A DNA stretch of 32,177 nt. It comes from Glycomyces dulcitolivorans. Lineage in GTDB: Bacteria; Actinomycetota; Actinomycetes; Mycobacteriales; Micromonosporaceae. The notes below the pieces were generated by a model. It saw only the letters and a program-made list of their open reading frames with translations, made no database searches and had not been told where the DNA came from. Below, piece by piece: positions 25,384 to 32,177 of the stretch. The stretch covers positions 1-32,177 of the forward strand of contig NZ_QFRW01000087.1 in NCBI RefSeq assembly GCF_003265355.1. The letters run 5' to 3'. How positions within the stretch are numbered: position 1 is the first letter of the stretch; each line of letters begins with the position of its first letter. The position numbers and the translations under genes are program-made.

Positions 25384-26272
25384 CGCGGTACTCCTTGTAT
25401 CCGATCGAGCGGGGCCACTTCTCGTGGCGCCAATCATCGTAAACCGCGATGCGATGCTCATCCTGGAAGACCCAGCTGGTGTGCGCGAGCGCCGTGTAAA
25501 CGACCTTTGGCCCTGCTTCGGGGAACTGCTTCGGGTTGCCAGGGCTGTAGCAGCTGAAGGAACTCATGATGTTGATCCACGGATCTGGAAGCACCCGAAT
25601 CTCCCAGCCCGGGAGATCCTCATGCGCGGTGAGGAAGTCGAGCTGTTCGATCTGAAGCGCTCGGGATTCCTTGGAGAGGAAGTAGAAGGCGGCTTCACCG
25701 ATCAGGTACTGGACCACGGGCTGGTCCTCCCGGCCGGTCAGGGTCTTCTCGCGCTCGGACCTGAACGCCCATCCGGACTTCCTTCGCTCATCGGTGGTGA
25801 GAACATCGACCGCGCAGGCGAGGCCATCGTAGTAGGCGTAGGTCTGGAGAAGCGAGGGGAACAGGATTGGCGCCCATTCGAAGATCTCGCCCATGTACTG
25901 CTCGCACAGCTCGCCGTATAGGGCGTTGTAGCGCCCGGCGGCTTCGATGGGCAGCTCGCCGCCCTTCAGCCTCGCAAGGATTCGCATGTATGCGGCGACA
26001 TCCTCGGGATATTTCAGCACTCGGATGAGGTCGGAGGTGCAGGTCGCCGGGATCTTCGCCCGCCCCCGCTCATAGTTGCGGACTGTGTCGCGGGACTTGT
26101 AGATCCCTTCGCCGACTTTGGCTTGGGTGAGTCTCCGGAGCGTCCGGTACTTCACCATCATCGTTCGCTTGAACCATCGAGTCTGATCCTCGCCACCGGC
26201 TTCTTCCTCGGCCGCGCCTTCGATTTCCTCTTCGCCTTCGATTTCTGCTTCGAACTTCTCTTCTTCAGGCAT
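25355..26272 (-). CDS. XRE-family HTH regulator with DUF5753 domain (Scr1 type)
   Basis: The 305-residue protein has an unusual very acidic N-terminal tail (residues 1-29, nearly half Glu). A helix-turn-helix follows at about 43-75 (LRRLTQAKVGEGIYKSRDTVRNYERGRAKIP), then a DUF5753 domain with the typical RYNALYGELCEQYMGEIFEWAPILFPSLLQTYAYYDGL-type opening and the VQYLIGEAAFYFL and LPGWEIRVLPD segments. The start at 26272 has GGGAGG six bases upstream; a longer in-frame ATG at 26362 lacks this. Members regulate development or antibiotic genes and are modulated by their DUF397 partner, encoded immediately downstream here. It is divergently oriented from the protease gene at 26631. Confidence 0.85.
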   Translation of the reverse strand: MPEEEKFEAEIEGEEEIEGAAEEEAGGEDQTRWFKRTMMVKYRTLRRLTQAKVGEGIYKSRDTVRNYERGRAKIPATCTSDLIRVLKYPEDVAAYMRILARLKGGELPIEAAGRYNALYGELCEQYMGEIFEWAPILFPSLLQTYAYYDGLACAVDVLTTDERRKSGWAFRSEREKTLTGREDQPVVQYLIGEAAFYFLSKESRALQIEQLDFLTAHEDLPGWEIRVLPDPWINIMSSFSCYSPGNPKQFPEAGPKVVYTALAHTSWVFQDEHRIAVYDDWRHEKWPRSIGYKEYRDAYWRDRLA

Positions 26273-26630
26273 CGGTGCCTCCCGCGACCGTCGTTCCTGC
26301 CTTTCCGGAACATCCACTATCGCATGAGTACAGCGCAATACCCTTCCATGGAATGTGTGCAATTCCTTGTGGGAGTGGCGGATGCGGAGAAACTCGCTAT
26401 CGAATCCTCACACTCGCGAGGAAAACACGCCCGGCTCGGTCTCATTCCGACCACTCCGGGTCCGACCAGCGCAACGAAGAGTCGGGTATCCGACAGTGGT
26501 TCAGGCCGTGTTCTCGGCGCGTCTCGCCGCGCGCACGTTTCGTATGCGCCGCTTATACGGACCGTCCCTAGGCTGTCACCGATCGGATCGACAACCCCGA
26601 CCCGACTGGCCTGCAAAGGAAGACCTCTCT
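26273..26630. promoter_or_regulatory. Divergent intergenic region between regulator and protease genes
   Basis: No gene is seen in this 358-base stretch. It should hold the promoters of the minus-strand regulator pair and the plus-strand protease pair. A ten-base palindrome TTCCATGGAA lies at 26344-26353, a possible operator for the HTH protein. TAGGCT at 26570-26575 fits a -10 for the protease gene, without a good -35. Confidence 0.4.
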
Positions 26631-27290
26631 ATGCCGAAAACCCCTGTCAAACACCTGAGCATCAAGGCCATATGCCTTGCGGCCGTGACCTTCACGACCG
26701 TCGCCGTCACCGCGGGCGTCGCCTGGGCCGCGTACACCGACAACATGTACCCGACCACCTACGCGACCCTCCCGTGCATCGACGAGGGCAGCGACCCCGT
26801 GAACGGGGCCGGCCACTGCCAGACCGACAACGCGGACCTCACGTACTACACGGACAGCTCCGGCACCAACAAGCTTGAGGCCGTAGACAAGGCGGTCGTC
26901 GTCGCGGTCCTGAGCAACGTGTACGGACCGACCGACCTCGTGGTCTCCTACGACTCGACGCCCGTGTTCGCCGGCAGCGCGGAGACGGACATCGTCTACG
27001 AGGAGAGCGCCAGGGGCATGAGCTCGACCGCAGACGGCATCACCTTCTGCAACGACGCCGTCAACTCCCTTAAGTGCGATCAGGAGTACATCCGCATCCG
27101 CGGCGGCGGCAGCTACACCAACGGCCTGGTCTGCCACGAGACCGGCCACGCCGTGGGCCTGACCCATGGCGACCAGGCGTCGCCGAAGAAGAGCAACACG
27201 GACGAGAAGCTCGGGTGCATGGAGAAGCCCACCGACGCCGACGAAGTCCTGCAAGCCAACAACGTCGAGAACATCAACGCCACCTACTGA
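26631..27290 (+). CDS. Secreted zinc metalloprotease with metzincin motif
   Basis: The 219-residue exported protein has signal MPKTPVKHLSIKAICL...AWA with cleavage near residue 33. The active site is HETGHAVGLTH (169-179), an exact HExxHxxGxxH three-histidine zinc motif with Glu170 as catalytic base. A Cys-Met pair (196-197, GCMEKP) follows at the right distance to be the metzincin Met-turn. Cys168 and Cys196 could form a disulfide across the site. Snapalysins of Streptomyces are similarly small but use Asp as third ligand, so this is a different type. AAAGGAAGA precedes the ATG. The next gene starts ten bases after the stop, so the two are co-expressed. Substrate unknown. Confidence 0.82.
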   Translation: MPKTPVKHLSIKAICLAAVTFTTVAVTAGVAWAAYTDNMYPTTYATLPCIDEGSDPVNGAGHCQTDNADLTYYTDSSGTNKLEAVDKAVVVAVLSNVYGPTDLVVSYDSTPVFAGSAETDIVYEESARGMSSTADGITFCNDAVNSLKCDQEYIRIRGGGSYTNGLVCHETGHAVGLTHGDQASPKKSNTDEKLGCMEKPTDADEVLQANNVENINATY

Positions 27291-27299
27291 GGAGGAACC

Positions 27300-28076
27300 A
27301 TGCGCACTCGCACCCGTATCGCAGCAGCCGCCGGCGTCATCGCCGCCGCCGCGGTCACCGGCATCGCCGTGGCCGCCTTCGTAACCCCCGCAACCGACCC
27401 CGAGGCCCAAGCGGCCCCCGAACAGCCCGAGGTCATGCTCGGCCACGGCGACGACCACCTCCCGAGCATCACGGCCGCCGACTGGGTCACCTACGCCGAC
27501 CACGTCATCGTCGTCGAGGCCGTCTCGGAGGCGGCCATCTCGCCCGGCACGGAGGAACTCGAACGCGGCGAAGGCATCATCGGCCGGAACATCTCGCTGA
27601 CCATTGAGGAGGTCCTCTGGTCGCGGGAGGGCGCCACGGTGGCGGCCCCTGCTACCTGGGAGTACTCGGGCCTGGGGTGGCACTTCAAGGACGGCGACCT
27701 TGATGGGGCCATGGAGATGGCCCTCTACGACTCCCCGCGGATCGAGGTCGGCCACCAGTACGTGATGGCCATCCGCTGGGAGAAGGCCATCTGCGACGAG
27801 GACGGCGAGTACACGCCGGCCCAGTGGCGCGGTCTCGGGGAGGGTTCGGAAGTTCCCTACGACGACAACACCATCGGCAACGGTGAATCGGAGGGCGTCG
27901 TGCAGAGCGCGGCCGCCTTCGCGGCTGAGTCTGAGGATGTGGTCGACCAGGGTATCGAGGAGGAGTTGGTCGGGCAGAGCGCTGATGCGATCGTCGCCGC
28001 TTTGAACAGCGCTGTGCCGGATGCGGCGGCGCAGTCTGAGCTGGCGGTCTTCGACGCTGAGAATGCTTGTGTTTAG
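27300..28076 (+). CDS. Exported protein of unknown function, co-transcribed with the metalloprotease
   Basis: The 258-residue product starts with an arginine-rich n-region (MRTRTR) and a long Ala/Val/Ile hydrophobic helix ending near FVTPATD, a signal peptide or membrane anchor. The mature part is acidic. A first half of probable strands (WVTYADHVIVVEAVSE, ISLTIEEVLWSREGATVAAP, HQYVMAIRWEKAICDEDG) is followed by a helical C-terminus rich in Glu and Ala. The strand segment recalls exported proteins sharing the YADHVVVVxVxxE start, but no function is established. The ATG follows the protease stop by nine bases with GAGGAGGAA between. It may be a substrate, chaperone or inhibitor of the protease; this is inference from operon structure. 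Confidence 0.72.
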   Translation: MRTRTRIAAAAGVIAAAAVTGIAVAAFVTPATDPEAQAAPEQPEVMLGHGDDHLPSITAADWVTYADHVIVVEAVSEAAISPGTEELERGEGIIGRNISLTIEEVLWSREGATVAAPATWEYSGLGWHFKDGDLDGAMEMALYDSPRIEVGHQYVMAIRWEKAICDEDGEYTPAQWRGLGEGSEVPYDDNTIGNGESEGVVQSAAAFAAESEDVVDQGIEEELVGQSADAIVAALNSAVPDAAAQSELAVFDAENACV

Positions 28077-28095
28077 CGCGTTTCGGTAGTGCCAG

Positions 28096-28129
28096 AGCGG
28101 CGGGAGGGCTGTCGGGCCCTCCCGCCGCT
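28096..28129 (+). terminator. Perfect hairpin after the protease operon
   Basis: A perfect 14-pair stem (28096-28109 with 28116-28129) and six-base loop begin 20 bases after the stop. Probable terminator. Confidence 0.8.
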
Positions 28130-28199
28130 GCGGCCTTGGGGTCTCCTCTGGTGCAGGTCTTTTGGCAGCGACAAGAGGTGGGAGGAGGGTCGGGTCGGT

Positions 28200-28370
28200 C
28201 TAGTGCCTCTGAGGTGCGGTGTACTTCCAGGCCTGGCCCGGCGGGAGTACGACTACTTCGAGGCCGGGGGCCTGGGCTTTGACCAGGTCTTGGGCTTCTG
28301 CCGCGGACCCGTGCCGCCGGAAGACCAGTGACATTGGGTCGTGCGTGTGGGCGTTATGGTGCCAGCGCAT
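28200..28370 (-). CDS. Possible small protein gene (56 aa) or gene remnant
   Basis: A minus-strand frame from ATG at 28370 to TAG at 28200-28202 encodes 56 residues beginning MRWHHNAHTHDPMSLVFRRH and ending GQAWKYTAPQRH. Third positions are G/C-rich as in real genes here, and the sequence has a plausible helix followed by the strand GLEVVVLPPG. Just upstream on the same strand (about 28370-28490) another frame reads coding-like (ALGYPLAERLLWGSV, then TPGLEIEAAPPG), with a motif echoing GLEVVVLPPG. The pair may therefore be a frameshifted remnant of one gene rather than an intact small gene. The ribosome site GGGAAG is only three bases from the ATG, which is poor. Family not recognised. Confidence 0.35.
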   Translation of the reverse strand: MRWHHNAHTHDPMSLVFRRHGSAAEAQDLVKAQAPGLEVVVLPPGQAWKYTAPQRH

Positions 28371-28489
28371 GGGCTTCCCGGCGGGGCCGCCTCGATTTCG
28401 AGTCCGGGGGTTGGTTCGCGGACCGAGCCCCAGAGGAGTCGTTCGGCGAGTGGATAGCCGAGCGCGCGGGCTGCTAAGGATCTGATGAG

Positions 28490-28507
28490 GCCCTCCCTAT
28501 GGAGGGC
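28490..28507 (-). terminator. Short hairpin at the end of the HNH gene
   Basis: GCCCTCC and GGAGGGC (seven pairs) close a CTAT loop directly after the minus-strand stop at 28513. Possible terminator, without a T run. Confidence 0.45.
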
Positions 28508-28512
28508 AGGGA

Positions 28513-29955
28513 TTAGAAGGGTGGATCGCCGGGGTCTTCAGCGGGAGGTTCCTCGGGGTCCTTCGGGGGAGCGACCCCGACTCTGAACTTCTCCCGGGCC
28601 TTGGCTATCGCCGCTTGCATGTTCTTCTGTGCGAACCAGTTCGCATGATCCGTGAGCTCCCGTTTGAAGGTGGGCGACCATTCGTCCGAATCATGCCCAT
28701 TTGGCAAGTCCTTCAACAGGTCTGCTTCCCAGTCATCATCAGTGAGGCCGCTCTTGTGGGTGATCCGAGCCTTGCCGGGCCCGACCTTCTCGATCTCCCA
28801 CTTGTTCGTGTGGATCCTGCCGTGGTGGAAGCGGCAGAGGAGGATCATGTTGTCGGCGTTGGTCTCGCCGCCATCCACCCAGTGCTGAATGTGGTGGGCC
28901 TCGGTCCAGCTGACCGGAGCCCGACAGCCGGACCAGGCGCACCCGCCCGGCTGCTCCAGCTCCAGCTTGTGCCGGAGGGCCGTGTTGGGGAGGCGCTTCT
29001 CCCGACCGAGTTCAATCGCTTCGCCAGTCTCGTAGTCGAAGACCGAGGGAATGATCCCGGCTTCGCAGGCGAGCAGGCGGGCCTTGGCGACAGAGATCGG
29101 GCGGCCGTCGAGGATCGGGAGTCGCCCGGTCTTCTCGCCGCGAAGGGTCTCAATGTCGCAGGTCAGGTTCAGGGTGGCCGTGTGACCGTGCCGCTTCGGC
29201 GACGAGGGGTCGGTGCCATAGGCCGCAACCATCTGGTGCAGGGCCTCTGCATTCCGACCTGAGGCCGAGGGGAGCAGGCCCTCCTCGTCCTTCTCATCCT
29301 GTCGGGGCGGCGGGACTGCGGTCTTCAGGGCATTGCTGAGAAGCTTGCCCGTGTCACCAGTCAGGCGACCGTCCAAGTCCCACATGCCATCAGGCCGCTC
29401 GCTGACTTCCATCCAAGCAAGCGTCTGCTGGCTCAGCTCGTCAAGCAGCGACTGCTGATCGAAGAGCTCCGCGCAGATCCTGTCGAAGTGCTCGGCAAGT
29501 TCAGACCGGCTGGCGTGGATGCAATACTCACGCATCAGCTGCTCAGGGGTGGTGCACCAGACCGAAGGGTCATAGGGGGACTCGACCGGTTCCGGATAGG
29601 GAACCCGGGAGTACACCGCCAGACCTTCCCGCTCGATCCGCCGCATCGCATAGGCAATGGAGTCCAGGCGAGCGGCCCCTGAGAGGGCAGCCTCGGCCAG
29701 GTACTTGAACTTGGGGGAGAGCCGTGCGATGGAGGCGATCTCGCCAGCGCAGGGAGCCTTGAAGTCGAAGGTCTCCATGATCCAGTCGCGGATGCCCGAG
29801 AAACCATCCCGGCTCTTGTGAAGACCGGCCGAGGTGTAGGCGATGACCGCCTTGAGGGCTGCGGCGTCCTGCTTGCGATTCTGAGCCGCGATGGATTCGA
29901 TCTCTGCGAGCAGGAGATTGGCTTCGGTGTCTCGATCTTGAACGGTTGAGTACAT
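28513..29955 (-). CDS. DUF222/HNH endonuclease-domain protein (13E12 repeat family)
   Basis: The 480-residue protein has an N-terminal helical DUF222 domain (about 10-330) and a C-terminal HNH domain: CAWSGCRAPVSWTEAHHIQHW, GGETNADNMILLCRFHHGRIH, with the paired His, Asn and final His of a metal-dependent nuclease fold. This is the architecture of the mycobacterial REP13E12 proteins, found in multiple copies in actinobacteria and often linked to mobile DNA; their real role is not settled. The C-terminus is Pro/Asp/Glu-rich and disordered. The start at 29955 is preferred because AGGGGGA lies about nine bases upstream; a frame from 30042 would add 29 polar residues with no ribosome site. Confidence 0.83.
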   Translation of the reverse strand: MYSTVQDRDTEANLLLAEIESIAAQNRKQDAAALKAVIAYTSAGLHKSRDGFSGIRDWIMETFDFKAPCAGEIASIARLSPKFKYLAEAALSGAARLDSIAYAMRRIEREGLAVYSRVPYPEPVESPYDPSVWCTTPEQLMREYCIHASRSELAEHFDRICAELFDQQSLLDELSQQTLAWMEVSERPDGMWDLDGRLTGDTGKLLSNALKTAVPPPRQDEKDEEGLLPSASGRNAEALHQMVAAYGTDPSSPKRHGHTATLNLTCDIETLRGEKTGRLPILDGRPISVAKARLLACEAGIIPSVFDYETGEAIELGREKRLPNTALRHKLELEQPGGCAWSGCRAPVSWTEAHHIQHWVDGGETNADNMILLCRFHHGRIHTNKWEIEKVGPGKARITHKSGLTDDDWEADLLKDLPNGHDSDEWSPTFKRELTDHANWFAQKNMQAAIAKAREKFRVGVAPPKDPEEPPAEDPGDPPF

Positions 29956-30325
29956 CGGGCCATCCCCCTCTCGGGTCGTATCCTCTTGTGGCTTCTGTTG
30001 CGGTAGTTCAATTGTGACAGCTTGTGGGGCTGGTGTCATCACTCAAAAGGATGAAAGATAGTCCTAAAGAGACTTAATAGATGCGCCCCGGCCGGGCCCA
30101 GGGGGGCCGCAAAGCCCAAGTGTGACAGGGAAATGAGTCCACCCCTTTGTCGCCGCCGCTTGAACCTTGTGGACACTAAACCGGCAAGAGACCGTCGCAT
30201 CCCCGACTCTAGGAAGTCTTGTGTCGGGATGCTGACACTTCGCCGTCTCCGCAGGTAGGGGCGGTATACCTCTAAATCCGAGGCGTCCACGGCCACCCCG
30301 AAACCGATAGCGTGACAGGATACGG
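29956..30325. other. Intergenic region between HNH gene and tRNA-Leu
   Basis: No gene is seen. An A/T-rich patch at about 30045-30080 is the likely promoter area of the minus-strand HNH gene. The tRNA promoter should lie in 30240-30325, but no convincing -35/-10 pair with correct spacing could be assigned. Confidence 0.4.
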
Positions 30326-30408
30326 GCCCGAGTGGTGGAATCTGGTAGACACAGTCGGCTTAAAACCGGCCGTCGGGAGACTTGCGGGTTCAAGTCCCGT
30401 CTCGGGCA
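30326..30408 (+). tRNA. bldA: tRNA-Leu with anticodon UAA (bldA type)
   Basis: The 83-base class II tRNA has acceptor GCCCGAG/CTCGGGC with discriminator A at 30408, anticodon stem GTCGG/CCGGC (30354-30358, 30366-30370) and loop CTTAAAA giving anticodon TAA at 30361-30363. It has a long variable arm (CGTCGGGAGACTTG) and T arm GCGGG-TTCAAGT-CCCGT. The CCA end is not encoded. It reads UUA, the rarest codon in high-GC actinomycetes. In Streptomyces this tRNA is BldA, which limits translation of TTA-containing developmental and secondary-metabolism genes. The symbol is given by analogy. Confidence 0.93.
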
Positions 30409-30453
30409 CGAGCCAGCGCGCCGGCCAAGGGAGGCAACGGGATCGGACGGGGT

Positions 30454-30469
30454 GGGACCGTCCGGTCCC
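30454..30469 (+). terminator. Weak hairpin downstream of tRNA-Leu
   Basis: GGGACC/GGTCCC (six pairs) with a GTCC loop is followed by TTTT about ten bases later, 46 bases after the tRNA. A plausible but weak terminator. Confidence 0.35.
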
Positions 30470-30520
30470 GGAGTGTCTTTTGTCGCATTCTCAGCATCTA
30501 GGGGCGAACTTCCCGAACGG

Positions 30521-30553
30521 GTGAGACGGCGAACCTCCTAAGGAGGTCCTCAC
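30521..30553. other. Interrupted hairpin with paired CCTCC/GGAGG
   Basis: GTGAG (30521-30525) pairs with CTCAC (30549-30553), and inside it ACCTCC pairs with GGAGGT around a TAA loop (30533-30547). The structure sequesters a perfect Shine-Dalgarno-like GGAGG. No gene starts at a suitable distance downstream, so a terminator or small RNA element is as likely as a translation switch. The rest of 30409-30791 shows no gene. Confidence 0.3.
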
Positions 30554-30637
30554 GCTCCGCAATCGCACCGGCGCTGAGCAGCCCCGCAACCACTGTGAAC
30601 GAGGCATTTCCTCCTTGCGGCAGAATGCATCAGCAGG

Positions 30638-30666
30638 TTGACGGCGCAGGGCCGCCATGCTATCCA
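30638..30666 (+). promoter_or_regulatory. Candidate promoter of the CvnA-like gene
   Basis: TTGACG (30638-30643), a 17-base spacer and TATCCA (30661-30666) form a good housekeeping-type pair. The transcript would start near 30673 and have a leader of about 120 bases. Confidence 0.5.
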
Positions 30667-30791
30667 ATGAACTGAGCGCTGATACCATTCAGTCGAGTCA
30701 GCCGGTGGGGGCGATGCTTTCCTTCTGCTGCAACGACTTTGTCACTTCCCGGTATCGCGGAAGCCGATAGGCCAGTGTCGTGAGGATGGCG

Positions 30792-32177
30792 ATGCCCGAA
30801 ACACCTCGGTCCACAACTCATAACTTTCAACCCTCCGGGCCTGCGCCCCAAGGCTTCTCCGGCGAAGACGCCGGCGCCCCGGTGGAACTCAAACCCCGAT
30901 TGATGCGCATCGCGCTGCTGCCGCTCGCTGCGGTCGCAGTGCTCGGTGCGGGTGTCGCGGCAATGTTCGCCGCAACCGACCCCGACCGTCCAGGATGGAT
31001 GGTCCCGGCGGTCCTCGGCTCCGCATTGGTCCTCGTCGCCGTGGTCGCGTACTTCGCCCACAGCGCGGCCACCAGAGCGGAGTCCGACCTCAGCCGCCAG
31101 GTCCAGACCGTGCGCCGCTCCACCGTGGAGACCCACTACAAGGTCTGGCAGATCCTCGACGACCTCCAGCGCGAACTCCCGCAGGACCAGCGCTGGTCGG
31201 TCCCCCTGCCCAACCCCGGGGCCAGCGCCGCCTCCACCGAAGAGGCCCTGCGCCTCCTCGCCTCCGAGGCCCGCCACCTGCGCGCGGCGGCCGAGGCCGT
31301 CGCCGCCAGAGGCGTGCGACCCGTTGCGCCCCAGCAACAGCAACAGCCGCAAGCCCCGGTACACGTCCCCCAGCAGATGGTCACCTCCGGCCCGATCGAC
31401 AACGTGGACGTGGCCTCCCGGGTCGGGATCTTCGTGAACCTGGCCCGCCGGCTGCAATCCCTCGTCCACCGGGAGATCGAGCAGCTCGACGAGCTGGAGA
31501 ACCAAGTCGAGGACCCGGACCTGCTCAAGGGCCTGTTCTCGGTCGACCACCTGGCGACCCGCATCCGCCGCCACGCCGAGAACCTGGCGGTCCTCGGCGG
31601 GGCGACCTCGCACCGCCAGTGGTCGCGCCCGGTCAACGTGTACGAGGCGCTCCGGTCCGCCGTCGCGGAGGTGGAGCAGTACGCCCGCGTGAAGCTGGTG
31701 CGCCCCATCGAGGGCACGCTCAAGGGCCACGCGGTCGCCGACATCATCCACCTGGTCGCCGAGCTCGTGGAGAACGCGACCACGTTCAGCGCCCCGAACA
31801 CGCAGGTCCTCATCCGCGTCCAGCGCGTCCGCACCGGCCTCGCGGTCGAAGTCGAGGACCGCGGCCTGGGCATGGAGAACCACGAGCGCAACCGGTTCAA
31901 CACCATGCTCGCGACCCCGGACAAGGTCAACCTCGACGACCTCCTGGCCGACGGCCGCATCGGCCTGTACGTGGTCTCGATGCTGGCCCGCCGCCACACG
32001 CTCACGGTCCAGTTGCAGTCCAACATCTTCGGCGGCACCCAGGCGATCCTCGTGGTCCCCGAGGAGCTCCTCGGCGACGACACGCCGCCGCCGAAGGAGC
32101 CGACCCGCGAGCTGCCGGCCGCGCCCCCGGCCGCGCCCCCGGCGGCGAGCATGCCGGTGCGCCAGCCGGGCGCGCAG
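30792..32177 (+). CDS. CvnA-like sensor histidine kinase, 3' end cut by window
   Basis: The frame stays open to the right edge (462 residues seen). After a polar N-terminus come two membrane helices (about 37-61 and 69-89) with a very short outside loop, then a cytoplasmic helical linker with a Gln-rich patch. The kinase-like core follows: DHLATRIRRHAENLAVLGG with His253, ELVENATTFS with Asn328, DRGLGM (Asp356) and GRIGLYVV (388-395) of the HATPase fold, then a Pro/Ala-rich tail. The H-box form and order match the CvnA proteins of actinomycete conservons, whose operons continue with roadblock, DUF742 and small GTPase-like genes. The ATG at 30792 is preferred because GAGG (30782-30785) is six bases upstream; the ATG at 30786 has no space for a ribosome site. 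Confidence 0.85.
   Translation, partial: MPETPRSTTHNFQPSGPAPQGFSGEDAGAPVELKPRLMRIALLPLAAVAVLGAGVAAMFAATDPDRPGWMVPAVLGSALVLVAVVAYFAHSAATRAESDLSRQVQTVRRSTVETHYKVWQILDDLQRELPQDQRWSVPLPNPGASAASTEEALRLLASEARHLRAAAEAVAARGVRPVAPQQQQQPQAPVHVPQQMVTSGPIDNVDVASRVGIFVNLARRLQSLVHREIEQLDELENQVEDPDLLKGLFSVDHLATRIRRHAENLAVLGGATSHRQWSRPVNVYEALRSAVAEVEQYARVKLVRPIEGTLKGHAVADIIHLVAELVENATTFSAPNTQVLIRVQRVRTGLAVEVEDRGLGMENHERNRFNTMLATPDKVNLDDLLADGRIGLYVVSMLARRHTLTVQLQSNIFGGTQAILVVPEELLGDDTPPPKEPTRELPAAPPAAPPAASMPVRQPGAQ

Noticed and set aside
30491-30688. 65-codon minus-strand frame between tRNA-Leu and the CvnA-like gene
   Set aside because: It has no third-position G/C bias, no ribosome site and no family resemblance, and it overlaps the likely promoter of the plus-strand kinase gene.
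30635-30690. tRNA-like string on the minus strand (CGCTCAG...TTGGATAGCA)
   Set aside because: It resembles a D arm, but no matching acceptor, anticodon stem or T arm can be built around it.

Overview
The window is chromosomal DNA of a high-GC Gram-positive bacterium, almost certainly a filamentous actinomycete. The genes are strongly G/C-biased at third codon positions. Markers of that group are a helix-turn-helix/DUF397 pair, the start of a conservon-type (CvnA) kinase gene, a bldA-type tRNA-Leu(UAA), an lprG/P55-type operon, a HelD/HelR-like helicase and a twin-arginine-exported GH11 xylanase. A Glycomyces- or Micromonospora-like organism fits, but the sequence alone does not fix the genus.

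Layout. (1) 1-3620 looks like the right end of an integrated element: a membrane-anchored exported protein cut by the window edge, a 79-residue helical protein, and a distinctly lower-GC cytosolic Ser/Thr kinase gene bracketed by an imperfect direct repeat. The region ends in an orphan 3' half of a tRNA (probably tRNA-Arg), the usual scar of tRNA-targeted integration. (2) 3621-10122 is ordinary chromosome: secreted xylanase with a C-terminal CBM2-like domain, lprG plus its overlapping MFS exporter gene, a small GNAT protein, a degenerate histidine-phosphatase-fold protein, and the helicase. Two of these genes (lprG and the GNAT gene) have a -10 box exactly six bases before the ATG, as in leaderless mRNAs. 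(3) 10417-24595 is the centrepiece: five consecutive paralogous peptide/oligosaccharide-type solute-binding lipoproteins (called A-E here), then one set of two permeases and two ATPases (Opp/Dpp type). A-D are each followed by a strong hairpin, whereas E, the gene next to the permeases, has none, and the four translocator genes overlap or nearly touch. The picture is one translocator served by five separately expressed receptors of two subfamilies (A/E and B/C/D). (4) 24660-26272, on the minus strand, holds a secreted SH3-like protein and the HTH/DUF397 pair. (5) 26631-28129 holds a secreted metzincin-type protease with an unknown exported partner. (6) 28200-32177 holds a possible 56-residue small gene, a DUF222/HNH (13E12-repeat type) protein, tRNA-Leu(UAA), and a CvnA-like sensor kinase gene running off the right edge.

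How it fits together. Xylanase, five-receptor importer and secreted protease suggest a saprophytic life of degrading polymers and importing oligomers, but the transporter's substrate cannot be read from sequence. The most interesting items are the five-receptor transporter with its receptor-specific upstream repeats, the repeat-flanked kinase cassette near an integration scar, and the metzincin/partner pair.
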